Of a stretch of DNA of 64,000 nucleotides, positions 9,892 through 20,800 are shown one piece after another; the first letter of the stretch is position 1; each line of letters begins with the position of its first letter. The stretch comes from Schistosoma haematobium (taxonomy: Eukaryota > Platyhelminthes > Trematoda > Strigeidida > Schistosomatidae): positions 9,174,450 through 9,238,449 of the forward strand of contig NC_067200.1 in assembly GCF_000699445.3 (NCBI RefSeq), written 5' to 3'. Under the pieces are notes generated by a model. The model saw only the letters and a list, made by a program, of their open reading frames with translations. It ran no database searches and was not told the DNA's origin. Made by a program: the position numbers and the translations under genes.

Positions 9892-12308
9892 CTAGCATGT
9901 TTTCATTCATTTAAAGTGGTTATTTTCTTTTTTGGTAAAAGTATATCTTAGAAACGAGTAATCCACACTTCTGAAGAAGTGGCTTACACTGAGTCACGAA
10001 ACGTCAGAATATCTAATTTTTCTACTCATTGAGATATTACAAATATCAGACGCGTTTTGTGGATATTATAGTAATCTCAATGGTTGAGACCATGAGTCAG
10101 TTGAAGCTAAACCATCATGGAAAACCTGGAAGCACTGGATGGCCGTTTCGTCCTATCGCGGGACTACTCAGTAGTGCGCATCCACGACCCCGCCTCACGG
10201 GATTCGAACCCAGGACCTACTGGTTTCGCACGCGAGCACTTAACTACTAGACTACTGAGCCAGCATGCAGCGGTGTTAATGTCTAACTTCAACTAATCCA
10301 CGAAATTGAGCGACACATCCACCATTGTCTTCAGTGAGTTACTATCCCTCAACAAACCTGATTGAACTTCACTGGTCACTACTTCTCAATAGAACTCCAG
10401 GATATACGTCTTAAAGCCAGTCACTAGTGAGTATATTTTGATTAATATCAGTTGGGTTTTGTGGACGGTCATCCAGTGCTTCCAGGTTTTCCATGGTGAT
10501 TTAGCTTCAATTGACTCATGATCTTAACCATTGAAACATATTGTATTTATTTATAACAATTTATCCAATGCTCGATTTATTCGAAATTATCAAGTCAAAC
10601 CTTGATAATGATACCTACAATCAGGTGATAAGATACGTGTCCATAAATTTATAGCACATCTGTCTTTCAATTTTCAATATATATATATATACGATCTGTA
10701 GTATGTTTTCATTCATTTAAAGTGTAAACAATGAATTATAAGAGTATGATTTCCATTTCAAGCTGTAACTTTCATTGTTTTTGCTTCTTTTCCTCTGCCA
10801 AGTTGAGTTATACTTAAGTGGAGATATATAGATAACGTCAGATGATTGAAATGAAGTCCTCAGTGGATAATTGTACTCTTATATACAGCACTCATTTATT
10901 AGACGAACGCGAAAATGCTAGATATTGTACTTTTATTGAACACTGAGGATGGATAGTTGTCGTATTCCGAATCTGTAGTTTAAGTATGCAAAATTGTAAT
11001 AAATCACCTCCTTTCTAAAAGTATTTGACTTGTAAATATCCAAAAATATATATGGTTTTAAAATAATAATCAGCGATCATTCATCTTCATCTGTATCTAT
11101 TTACAATTAGTCCTACTGCTATGATACCTCTTTCCATAGGTAAATATTATGTGTATTTGATGAATGAAGTCTGTGTTAATTATTTCTTCTTTCTCCAAAG
11201 GATAGGTGAAGAGGAAAATATGCCAACCATTAAAGTGGTACTTGTTCAGTTTCTCGGATATTAGACCATAAAGATTTGATAACATTGCGTAAATACACGA
11301 GATTAGTAGATAAAATTAATTAATTTTAAAAACAAATGTAAACATTTATGATAAATAGTAAAGTGAGTGTTTGAAAGAATGACAACTCATTAGTTGGAAC
11401 AGGTTCTTGTGTTTATAGTTGTTTATTGTCTTAAAATAATGATAAATCTTCTGACTCAACACTTGAATCGGTTTCCTTAAGCTCTTTTATTAACCTCAGA
11501 CCAAATCTACACGACGACTTAAATATGAGAGAAAAGGCACGAAATATGGAAAAACGCCTTACTCCAAGGTTAGTTAATGTACAAAAAATTTAGGGTATTT
11601 ATAGCATTTCAGATAGCATCGGTTTTCTAAAACCCTGAGGTTGATTTCCATGTGAGGGGTCGCGGATGGGCACTGCTAAGGAATTCCGTACTTGGACGGT
11701 ACAGCCGTCCAGCGCCTCCAGGTTTTCAATGGTGGTCTAACTTAGACCGGTTCATTATCTCAATGAAATAAAAACAAACTACTGAATTAAGTGTTTCAAG
11801 GTGATTGCACCTGTAAGGTTACCATCTTCACTATCTCTTCTGAGCTAATTATCACATGTGAACAATTCTTTGGAGAAAGTGATAATTGAATATAAAACTA
11901 TCCGACATCTTTTCTTGACAGAAGCAGTGACAAAATGCTCTAATCATAACGTCCCACGCTTTATGATCAAACAATTATTTCAACGACATCTAAGGTGACC
12001 TAGATTAACATAGCTCACTCCTGCTTTCTACATACGGAGCCTCATCTCCGTATTACTATTATCACTACTCGGATATCCAAACTCTTCGCCTTGCCCTAAT
12101 AATCCATTATTATCTGAAAAGTACAAGCACCCTAGCAGTTATCCCTAATGATATCAATAATATATTCGTATTTAATATGATACATCTCTCGTACTTATTT
12201 CCATTTTAATAGATACAAAATAATAAAGTCAGATTACGTTTGAGAAAAGCTTGTGGTTCTGAACAATGGGCTGGTGCATTAGCTGTCAAAGGTTTAGATC
12301 AAAGTTGA
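8830..12308 (+). CDS. CS-domain protein (CacyBP/SGT1-like), C-terminal part, three exons
   Basis: Exons 8830-9044, 9550-9652 and 12213-12308 join in frame (two leftover bases TA plus T at the first junction; phase 0 at the second), giving 137 residues to TGA at 12306-12308. The C-terminal 85 residues have the CS/p23 strand pattern: LLKVELGEYSLNVLCEL, a short linker, SVRQFPSKIMPTFCTFKI, then NNKVRLRLRKA and WAGAL. Spacing resembles the CS domain of CacyBP and SGT1, which bind Hsp90 or Siah-type ubiquitin complexes. Unlike CacyBP, nothing follows the CS domain. AATAAA is at 12389-12394. The 5' exons and start were not found, and orthology is not settled. Confidence 0.6.
9550..9652 (+). CDS. CS-domain gene, middle exon
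   Basis: The acceptor is TTTAATCATTTAG and the donor GTGAGT. It encodes SLNVLCELTNPNYTYEYSVR followed by QFPSKIMPTFCTFK, the central CS strands. Confidence 0.6.
9824..9887. repeat. AT dinucleotide microsatellite
   Basis: About 32 uninterrupted AT units in the intron of the CS-domain gene. Confidence 0.9.
10077..10534 (-). mobile_element. Family B tRNA-like SINE in foldback arrangement
   Basis: The arms 10077-10146 and 10466-10534 are inverted copies (about 68 bp, six or so mismatches) around ATGGAAAACCTGGAAGCACT. Between them, on the minus strand, is a tRNA-like block with B box GGGTTCGAATCCCG and a hammerhead-like segment (stem II GTCC/GGAC and GACGAAACGG kept; core reads CTGAGTA, so G8 is lost). 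It is inserted in the repeat at 9770-10950. Confidence 0.65.
11439..11765 (+). mobile_element. Truncated family 1 LTR followed by family B SINE fragment
   Basis: 11439-11620 begins TGATAAATCTTC and follows the LTR at 2695 through the GAGAGAAAAGGC and ACTCCAAGG blocks. It then breaks into 11640-11765, a plus-strand 3' part of family B (GGTCGCGGATGG, CCTCCAGGTTTTCAATGG). The hammerhead core here is destroyed (CTAAGGA, no GAAA). Confidence 0.55.
12213..12308 (+). CDS. CS-domain gene, terminal exon
   Basis: The acceptor is CATTTTAATAG; 31 codons run to TGA, encoding IQNNKVRLRLRKACGSEQWA and GALAVKGLDQS. The K-V-R-L-R-L-R-K strand followed by W is the last CS strand. Confidence 0.6.
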   Translation: MQNNKVRLRLRKACGSEQWAGALAVKGLDQS

Positions 12309-12388
12309 CAAATGCACAGTAAAATATATCATTATGATTAGAAATATACAACAAATATTTTGTACATGATATTCTATGAGATCTATTA

Positions 12389-12394
12389 AATAAA
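12389..12394 (+). terminator. Polyadenylation signal of the CS-domain gene
   Basis: AATAAA 80 bp after the stop codon at 12306-12308. Confidence 0.5.
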
Positions 12395-12794
12395 CTGTAA
12401 TATACATCTATGTATACATACACTTGTTATTGAATGTAATTCTATTGTATTGGATCAGAAATATCAATGACTACGATTGGAGCATCGTACTTCAGTACAA
12501 CGATTATATTTCAATGGATGACAATCCAATCTTTCTCATGATTTTCTTCTTTTGTTTACATGAACATATTCTCGTTTTTTTAAATGATTTTTTAGTGTAT
12601 TATCAAACCTTTGACTTTTTATATTCGACGTAAATTACTAATATCGCTTTCCTAGTTATATTTGCCTTTTTTTAAAAAAAAGAACGTGATAAAAATATAG
12701 GTAAATATATGATGCTTGTTTATTGTAAATCCTTACATAGTTTTCTGTATAGAGATTTGTGGAAGTGATTGGATATTATTGATATTATGAACCC

Positions 12795-13030
12795 ACTTAT
12801 GCTACCTATCCATTGAAAACCTGAGGGTTGTAAACAGCGGTTTCGGCCCGATATGCGACTCTTCAACACGCACAAACTTGTCGACGAGGATTGAACCCAG
12901 GACCGGTTTCACGAGAACGTTTACCCCGTAGACCATTGAACCGGGATTCAATGGTGTTTTTGTATAACTTCAATCACCATACGATATTGCGTGACCACCA
13001 TTCACTGTTTTCGGTGGGTAACCACTATCC
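12795..13030 (-). mobile_element. Family B SINE, degenerate
   Basis: The minus-strand tRNA-like block has a B box relative (GGGTTCAATCC) and an A-box-like GTCTACGGGGTAAACG. It is followed by GTCGC...GGGCCGAAACC, a decayed hammerhead. The AAAACCTGAGG end matches other copies. The ribozyme C3 and stem III are altered. Confidence 0.5.
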
Positions 13031-13446
13031 CACATTCGACACATTTGAACTCCATCGATTATGGCTTCCCACTAAAATTCCAGGACGTTCTGTGTTCGAT
13101 GAATCGATTCTGGCAGGAACCTTATTCATTATAGCACTGAATGTAGATTACTTGGTAACAGTCAATAGTTTGGTGTCTAATACTTTATCTAAAAGGAATC
13201 TGGTATATGCTTGATATAAAGAAGTCGAATCCACAAAATAACCTCATTTTCGTCAATGCAGAAAAGATTTTACATTTTTATCAATACCAGTCTACAAAAT
13301 TATTGTTATAATACTCATGGCGAGTCCAGATACGTTATGTGCTTCCGCGCACATGCTTGATCAAGGCCAAATGGTGGGTGAGAGAAGTTGAAAGAAGACG
13401 GTTGTCAGCGAAAGTCGTTCATGCTATTTGTCCAGGTCTGGCTTAA

Positions 13447-13922
13447 TGTTAGGTCCCGATAAACATAATGGATGGTAACTTTGGGATCCTTTTTAGGGAC
13501 CAATACTAAAAGTATATTTTTATCGTATAATTGTTAAATAATTAAACTATTCATATTCCTCTTATTATAAACTTTATTTTGACCTATGAACCGTTATTAT
13601 ACGTTTTACCATTCTTAAATTATGCCCTGTCTATTATTAGTCGCTGCCTCCCACATTCACAGCCACATTTGGCCGAATTTTGTACAAATGTTATTTTCTA
13701 TATTATGCTACGTTGTGGTCTGTTTGATTGGTTTATAAACTCAGTATGTTTGAAATATCAGGATTCATATTGCAGAGGGTGAGACTGGTGTTTTGGACTT
13801 AACTGGCTGGGCTAGGCAGGAAGCAGGACCAATCAGGACTCTAGGCTACTCGCACGTGTTTTACGCGTCCTTGGTCCGATCGATAATTCGCTGCTTCTGA
13901 TTGGCGGCCTTGGGCTATAACA
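13447..13922 (+). mobile_element. Solo LTR, family 2, with perfect CTTAA target duplication
   Basis: The 476-bp segment runs from TGTTAGGTCCCGA to GGGCTATAACA, flanked by CTTAA at 13442-13446 and 13923-13927. It contains GTTTATAAACTCAGTATG, a likely TATA region. Relatives: 16240-16600 (weak), 40440-40957, 41624-42121, 49809-50573 (-) and 53992-54347. Confidence 0.8.
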
Positions 13923-13927
13923 CTTAA

Positions 13928-15080
13928 AAATTTGAAGGACATATATGTATATACCAATGAGTTGAACACATTTGAATTAGGTTTGTCCAGTGCAGCTTCC
14001 TGGTTATCCTTTATTCTTTTCACTCACTAGGTCTCGTTTGAGTATGGGGAAGTATGCGTATCGGTATCGGATGACCGCACAACGTAAAACATGAATAACA
14101 ATTACACATATTCGTCAGGAACAGAAAATAATTCTACACATAACAAATTTATTTTCTTAAATCAAGTAAATAAATAGACGAGACAATAGACTACACATAA
14201 ACCACTCAGTCCGTGGTATACACTTAGTAAAGTGGACAATGAATTTGAACTTGGCGCATATATGTATGTATGTGTATTGGTTCAAGTTCCAATACAATAA
14301 TACATTAGCACAGAAGCAAACAATTGTTCCTTTCAATTTCACGAGAATAAAACAAAACAGTGTAGTTTCAACAACAACAAAGGAAGAATAGACTATAACA
14401 TGAAAGAACCAAAAACCAATCATTTAAAGAGAAAACAACTGAAGAGAAGAAAAACCGGCAACAAAATAGATAATGAATTATACCTAATGAAAAGCAAACA
14501 TAAGTAACAATAGGAAAGTGAGTTGATCTAATCATTAAGTATAGATTGTATTTTTCAGTTAAAATAAAACATAATCTCAACCAGATAAGGATAAATTTAC
14601 GTAGAAACACATACACCCACATAATATGTAACAAAATGGCACACAAAATAGAAGTGCAGAAAGAAAAATGCTTTTAAAGGATTACTTTCTTGGTAATTAT
14701 TGTAAATAATACACTTGTTATTTGTATTGAATGAGAAATAGTATTCATTACTCAATTAACACATGAAAGGATAGGATAAAGATTATGCAACAAACTTTAG
14801 GCACTTTAAAGTTGATCATTAAAGTAGATAATAGAATACATGATCATAATAAATGTGTATATATAGAGAAAAATAAAGCAATATTGAGGAGGAGAGAGAG
14901 AGTAACAAGGCTGAATAGATTCTTTTTATTGAATAGAATAGTATATATATATATGGACTTATATATGCGTACATTGGTATGTATGTTATCACATTGTCAG
15001 CAATGTAGCTAACAATTAAGACTAGTGATTTGTAAATGATAAACGATAATGATCTTGTTATTGAAATTGAAAATAAACAC
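13928..15080. other. Intergenic region between convergent genes; no supported gene
   Basis: Open frames on the minus strand at 14157-14646 are AT-rich, hydrophobic by composition and overlap one another. They lack splice context and family resemblance. A minus-strand AATAAA for the REPS-like gene lies at 14935-14940. Confidence 0.5.
14935..14940 (-). terminator. Candidate polyadenylation signal of the REPS-like gene
   Basis: TTTATT on the plus strand, that is AATAAA on the minus strand, about 140 bp past the stop at 15081. Confidence 0.4.
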
Positions 15081-15300
15081 TTAAATTGTTTCTAATGGCA
15101 TTAAACGTTCCAGAAATATTTTCAATGCTATTCTATCTTGTTGTAATTTTATTAATGTTGTAGTTAATTGTTCATTAATTTGACTAATAGAATCACATTG
15201 ACGTTTTAATATATCCACATTATCATTATCATTACCATTATTATTATCATTATTACTATTATTTAATGAAGTAATATATGGTTGTTGAGATTCTGTTAAT
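15081..15300 (-). CDS. REPS-like gene, terminal exon with coiled coil
   Basis: The acceptor is TTATCTTCACAG; stop TAA is at 15081-15083. An Asn/Asp-rich linker is followed by a heptad-like stretch, [18 protein letters not shown], then [18 protein letters not shown]. This is where REPS proteins bind RalBP1. Confidence 0.7.
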
Positions 15301-17792
15301 CTGTGAAGATAAGAAAAATAATACAGAAATATTCGGTGAAACATATACCTTTAATAGAGATGGATTAATCAATTTTTGAGTAAAACTCAAAATTGAGTTG
15401 GCTATTTTCTTTTTTGGTAAAAGTATATCTTAGAAATCAGTCAATCACAATCCGGAATCTGAGTTATACGAGTTTGTATGAGCAAACTCTGAAGAAATGG
15501 CTTACACTGAGTCACGAAACATCAGAATATCTAATTTTTCTACTCATTGAGATATTACAACTGTATTATATTTATTTATAACAATCTATCCAATGCTCGA
15601 TTTATTCGAAATTATCAAGTCAAACCTTGATAATGATACCTACAATCAGGTGATAAGATACGTGTCCATAAATTTATAGCACATCTGTCTTTCAATTTTC
15701 AATATATATATATACGATCTGTAGTATGTTTTCATTCATTTAAAGTGTAAACACTGAATTATAAGTGTACGATTTTCATTTCAAGCTGTAACTTTCATTG
15801 TTTTTGCTTCTTTTCCTCTGCCAAGTTGAGTTATACTTAAGTGGAGATATGTTGATAACATCAGATGGTTGAAATGAAGTCCTCAGTGGATAATTGTACT
15901 CTTATATACAGCACTCATTCATTAGACGAATGAGAAAATGCAAGATGTTGCACTTTTATTGAACACAGAGAAAGAATGGCTATCCTCAAACCATAGGCAG
16001 TTGAAATAGTTTTTTCCATACTGTTCAGAATATTTAAAATGGTAGCGAAAAATTGTTTTTTGTATCCATAGAATAAGAATGATAATTCTGTTTTTTTTTA
16101 AGATTGCATATAACGGGTAATACTGTACCAAACGAGAAAGTGTTTTTATTGACTTCTTTTACATCAAAGATATGATTTCAGTACTCTGTAACGGGAAGAA
16201 TATTGTAGAAGTTGAAACTGGTTTCTCGAATTATAATTATTCATTATTCATTACTCACATATTACTGTCATAGGAATCACTATTCCTATTTTGATGCCAG
16301 TCTATTTATTTACAGTCTCCCCCCATTCACAGCCACCTTTCGGTGGTCTGATGAGGTTCAGTATGTCTGTATATAAACCACTTTTGTTTGAATTATAAAT
16401 ATAGTTGAATTTGGTTGCTAATTCTGCATTCAAAGGCTGGGTATAAAAAGGAGCTGGCGAATAGTAGGTCAATGAGAAACCAGCTGTCAGCTCAGTGCCA
16501 ATAGTTTTGAGCGGGCGTGCAATTAGCTGAATTATAGACACTAAAGCTATAGAGTAAATAACCAACCAAATTAAAACTAGGGTTATGATTGGTGATCTAG
16601 CACACGATAATGGTCAACTGATTTCAAGACATAATACAGTAATAGTAATTATCGAATTATCATTATAATTTAAGTACAAGAAAAAACTTACTTCATTTCT
16701 TCTGAGTTGAATTTTGTTGTAAGAGATGGAACAATTTCCTGTACATAGGAGAATAACAATGAAAGAAAAATTAGGTGATCGTAATTAATTGAACTGATGG
16801 TTATTCATAATAAATGTAGAATCGTTTACACTGATTCAAGTTGCCACATCATATGAATAAAGCGAGATGAAATGATCAAAACAAATTCCATCGTAGTAGT
16901 AGAAATGGTAAGAGTATCAGTAATAGTAGGAAAAAATTAAACGCAGACGACAATATGACCCCAAAAAAATAGTCCATGAAGTAAAAAGTACAAAATAATT
17001 ATAGGATTCAAAAGAATATAAAGGAGGAATACAACTACTCAATTGAGATTGGTTCTAAACCATATTAATCAACGTCTCCGACGATTGAGTACGATAATCA
17101 CGTGGGTCCCAACTAGGTAATCTGTACCTCTATACATGGCTTGGTTCAATCGTCAATGACTTGGACTTTGTTTTGGTGATGTCTAGCATTCATTTAGCCT
17201 ACTCCAACACCAAAAAACATCGCACGTCGGGCTTAGGTAATTGTTAGACATATATGTAATACATGTTCTGAATAACTCAGCCGATGGAGATTCACGACCT
17301 CACCAAACTATTTGCTATCTTTAACTAACGTCAGCATTGTTCGCTCAGTCACTGACCGTAACATAAACGCGTGCGGTGATTCCAAGGTATTTATAAACAT
17401 ACCCTAGTAACCTACAAATAAAAGTTGAGTGTGAATATTGTTAAGCATACTTTAGACTGGGAAATACACCATTGTTAGTAGTCTTTTGCAGGTGACAAAC
17501 AATGGTGGAATGAACCCGTTTAAATTACAAAAAACAAACAAAATCAACAGAGATAAGCAAATTCCGAGATTATAGTTCAATTCTACAATTGGTTCAGAGT
17601 TTTAGCCAATCAACACTACGAAACAGATATAAACATTTTTGTTACTAAGATACATACATATAGAAGAAATAATAATAATGAATTAATAATTAAACTGGAT
17701 TAAACAACCCGTACTAACAATGATATGAATTCTGATCTAACTCTCTTAGTGGGTTAATATTAAGACAAGTAAAATTTGAAAGTGTTAGAGGA

Positions 17793-17837
<45 letters not shown>

Positions 17838-20800
17838 TCAATCACATAGGAATAGATTCTTTGAATAGAGTTTTCCATACATACACCTATTCACGAAAAT
17901 TGTACCTTACTGTCTACTTTGCATGAACAGTTTAACACTTATTAAATAATCAGTGAAATTCAGAAAATCGTATGAAAATACGTCTTAATTATTAGTTATT
18001 TCAGCCTTAAACATTTGCTGCATGTCGATTGACTATTTTATACGAAAGTGAATTGCTCAATTGTATCTCATTATATGATTAGTTAGGGTTAAAGCGATCC
18101 TGTTGCTTATATTTAGGATGAAATTTTGATTATTTTTATTTGACATATATATACATTATTTACAGACTAACACCTTAACATAGACTGATCAATCCGGTGA
18201 ACTTTGAAGGGAGAAATACTGGAATCAAGTTTGAATATGAGTATCAACATTGGTGTATGTAGATTAACTTAGTGAATGAGTCTCAAAGAAGATGAAACAC
18301 TTGTCCTACATTTAATTATTAGCTATACGACTCGTTTATTTTGCATTAAACCATAGAGGAAGTATAACTAAGCAGTAAACCTCTTAGTATTAGTAGTGTG
18401 AACACTAATAGTAGTAGTGGTAGTCCTAATTCTAGATTGTGGTCTAAATTCAGTTGTTTTAGCTCAGTGTATATTGTGTTTATCAATTGTCACAAATCTC
18501 TTTTCTTCTTGAAAAATGATAGACGTTAGATTGTAAAATGATTTAAAGATAATTCCTACAAAATAGCATCTGTTCAACATATTTCTTTTCTATTTCTCAT
18601 ACCCTATGTTTTAACCTTAATTAATGTATGTTGTGACCAGGTAACATCAGCAACAACCTACTGTTGAGAAGAACAAACTTTTAAATAGGAGGAAATTAGG
18701 AAAAGGTGCTAAAAGTTGATAGGACACATATTTCAGAAATCATCAAATTGCATCACAAACCAAGCCCTAGCTTGAAATCCTTAAGGCATAAGGAAAAAGG
18801 GCAGACCAAAGAACACATTAAGCCGAGAATTGGAGACGAACATCAAAAGAATGAATAGCACATGGCTAAAAGAATCAACTTAAGGTCTCTGGGCAAAGTC
18901 ATAGAGCTAACTGTATTACGCTGTAATGGTAGTAAGACGCTCATCTTAGGTAACCAGCACTAACGTCGACGTTGCCTTTTCACAACGGAACGGGATGGTT
19001 ATAAAAGATTGGTCCCAAACAAATAGTATACTTTACCTTGCCTCATGGATTTCAACGCTGGAGCTAAAGCTTTTAAATTACAAAGCTAGCACATCAAGAA
19101 CAAGGAGTTATCCTATGAGTTCTGTGATTACGCCCCATAGTTATAAAGACTAATTCTAAAACAGTACCTCTTACGGATCCCTTGATAAGAAGTATCCTTT
19201 TATGGAATGGGTAGCTGGGAAGTGACAACCACCCACACATCTCTAAACAGTAGTCGAAATCAACTTGTTGTGCTGATACAGTGCGGTAAATTAAACCAAC
19301 GCACATATGTGGCAGGTTCTACGTTGCTTATGACTAACTGACTAAGTACCGATTTAATTAAATGTTAATATTTCAGGTTGTTGATAGATGAACGAGTGAG
19401 AGAGAGAGGGATTTCCGTCAATGATTTTCTATGTTCTAGGCCATGTTGTTTTCTAACAGTTATAAGAAGTAGTAGGAGAGAGAGCAATCGAATAGAAAAA
19501 CTCCAAAATGTCGGAGAAATTCGAGAAGTATAGGATTAATGTCAATACGTAATCAACTGATATAAATCTGATTTATCATTCCATGCTGGGAAAGTCAGCA
19601 TGATCAGAGTTAAGTCGAATTAAATAGTCGACGAGGACACAGAGACATGAAGATAATGAAAACTGAGAAGACAATCAGTCACAAACAAGATCACCAAAAC
19701 GAACTAACTTAATGCATGTGAAATAATTTGAAGTCTTACTTTTACATTCAAATTGCTAATGATAATGAATTGTTCATATCGACAACAAAATCATCGCAAT
19801 TAATCTAATCTATCTAGCTTAAAGAATGTGAATACTACAGAAACTATCCACTTGAGTTACAGATCCTCTACATCATTTTGCGATCAAAATTATTTTCATC
19901 TAGTACAGCTCATCTTCTAATTGCTTCATCAATTAACCTGGTCATAAAACCTCGACTAAGCTGTCAATTTTGCTTAGAGCACCGATCTCAAATACTCCAA
20001 TCGAATCTATTCTAGAGAATAGAACTGCCAACCAACTAGACTCTGTTAACTGCTTATTTTCGGAGGGGTGAAGGTAATGAAATAATGATTTATTTATGCA
20101 AAATATATTCAACTAAGATAGTATGACATAGGGTTACTAGTCAGTTAACAAATAATATTGATAAAACCTATATATTGACAATATGGTTCCAAATGACGTA
20201 AGAAAAAGGTATGATATGTAAGAAATAATAGAACTCAATATTTAAAAGAAACCAAAGAGTGAATGTATCTGTTTTATTGTAATCAACTCTAAGAAAAGTC
20301 ACCCGATCTCTCCAACCATAGATAATGATAACTGCATGGATCCTAATCAGGTAGTCCTCAACCTACTAATATCAAACAGTTCAACAGACAACAAACTTAT
20401 AGAGTGATAACATGTTTTATTCCGGTCACCGCTATCTTCTATCTAACCCACATTTTACATCAGGTAACATGGCAGATCGACGAACATAGTGATAAGGAAC
20501 TATCGATACACAAAAAACGCTAAAAATGTTAGTTTAAAACAAGCTTAATATGGTGTATACAACTAACCTCTTTCTCTTCAATTAGTGAAACACCACATTT
20601 CTGTCCCATATTATCATTATGAACACAATCAATATTAGTGACAAGTAACAAATTAGCTCTAGGTGGTGGTGGAGGAGGTGGAGCCTTCTGTATTACTGAT
20701 GACGACGGAGATGTTATCGAATCGGAATGTTGACTACTGAATAATATAGGAGATGAATGGATTGTAATCGGCTGTGGTTGTAACCGAGGGGTTGATTCAA

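Larger units (their letters stand above)
9770..10950 (+). repeat. Old dispersed element interrupted by a foldback SINE
   Basis: The blocks 9900-10040 and 10540-10945 match 15395-15560 and 15563-15965 respectively (about 95 % by eye in the second block), where they are contiguous. Shared blocks include ATTTTCTTTTTTGGTAAAAG, ACTGAGTCACGAAAC and ATAATGATACCTACAATCAG. The 15-kb copy is therefore the empty-site relative of this one. An AT microsatellite lies at 9824-9887. Element class unknown. Confidence 0.6.
16739..20567. other. REPS-like intron: microsatellite, RTE fragment, otherwise unrecognised
   Basis: It contains an AT microsatellite (17796-17834) and an RTE fragment (18640-18930, possibly with 3' sequence to about 19350). 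No further exon could be identified, but a small one cannot be excluded. Confidence 0.5.

Noticed and set aside
10150..10270. Possible tRNA gene (good B box)
   Set aside because: Part of a multi-copy SINE; no closed cloverleaf with an acceptor stem could be drawn.
14157..14646. Two overlapping minus-strand frames with hydrophobic runs
   Set aside because: The Phe/Leu/Cys-rich look follows from AT-rich sequence; the frames conflict and lie beyond the 3' end of the REPS-like gene.
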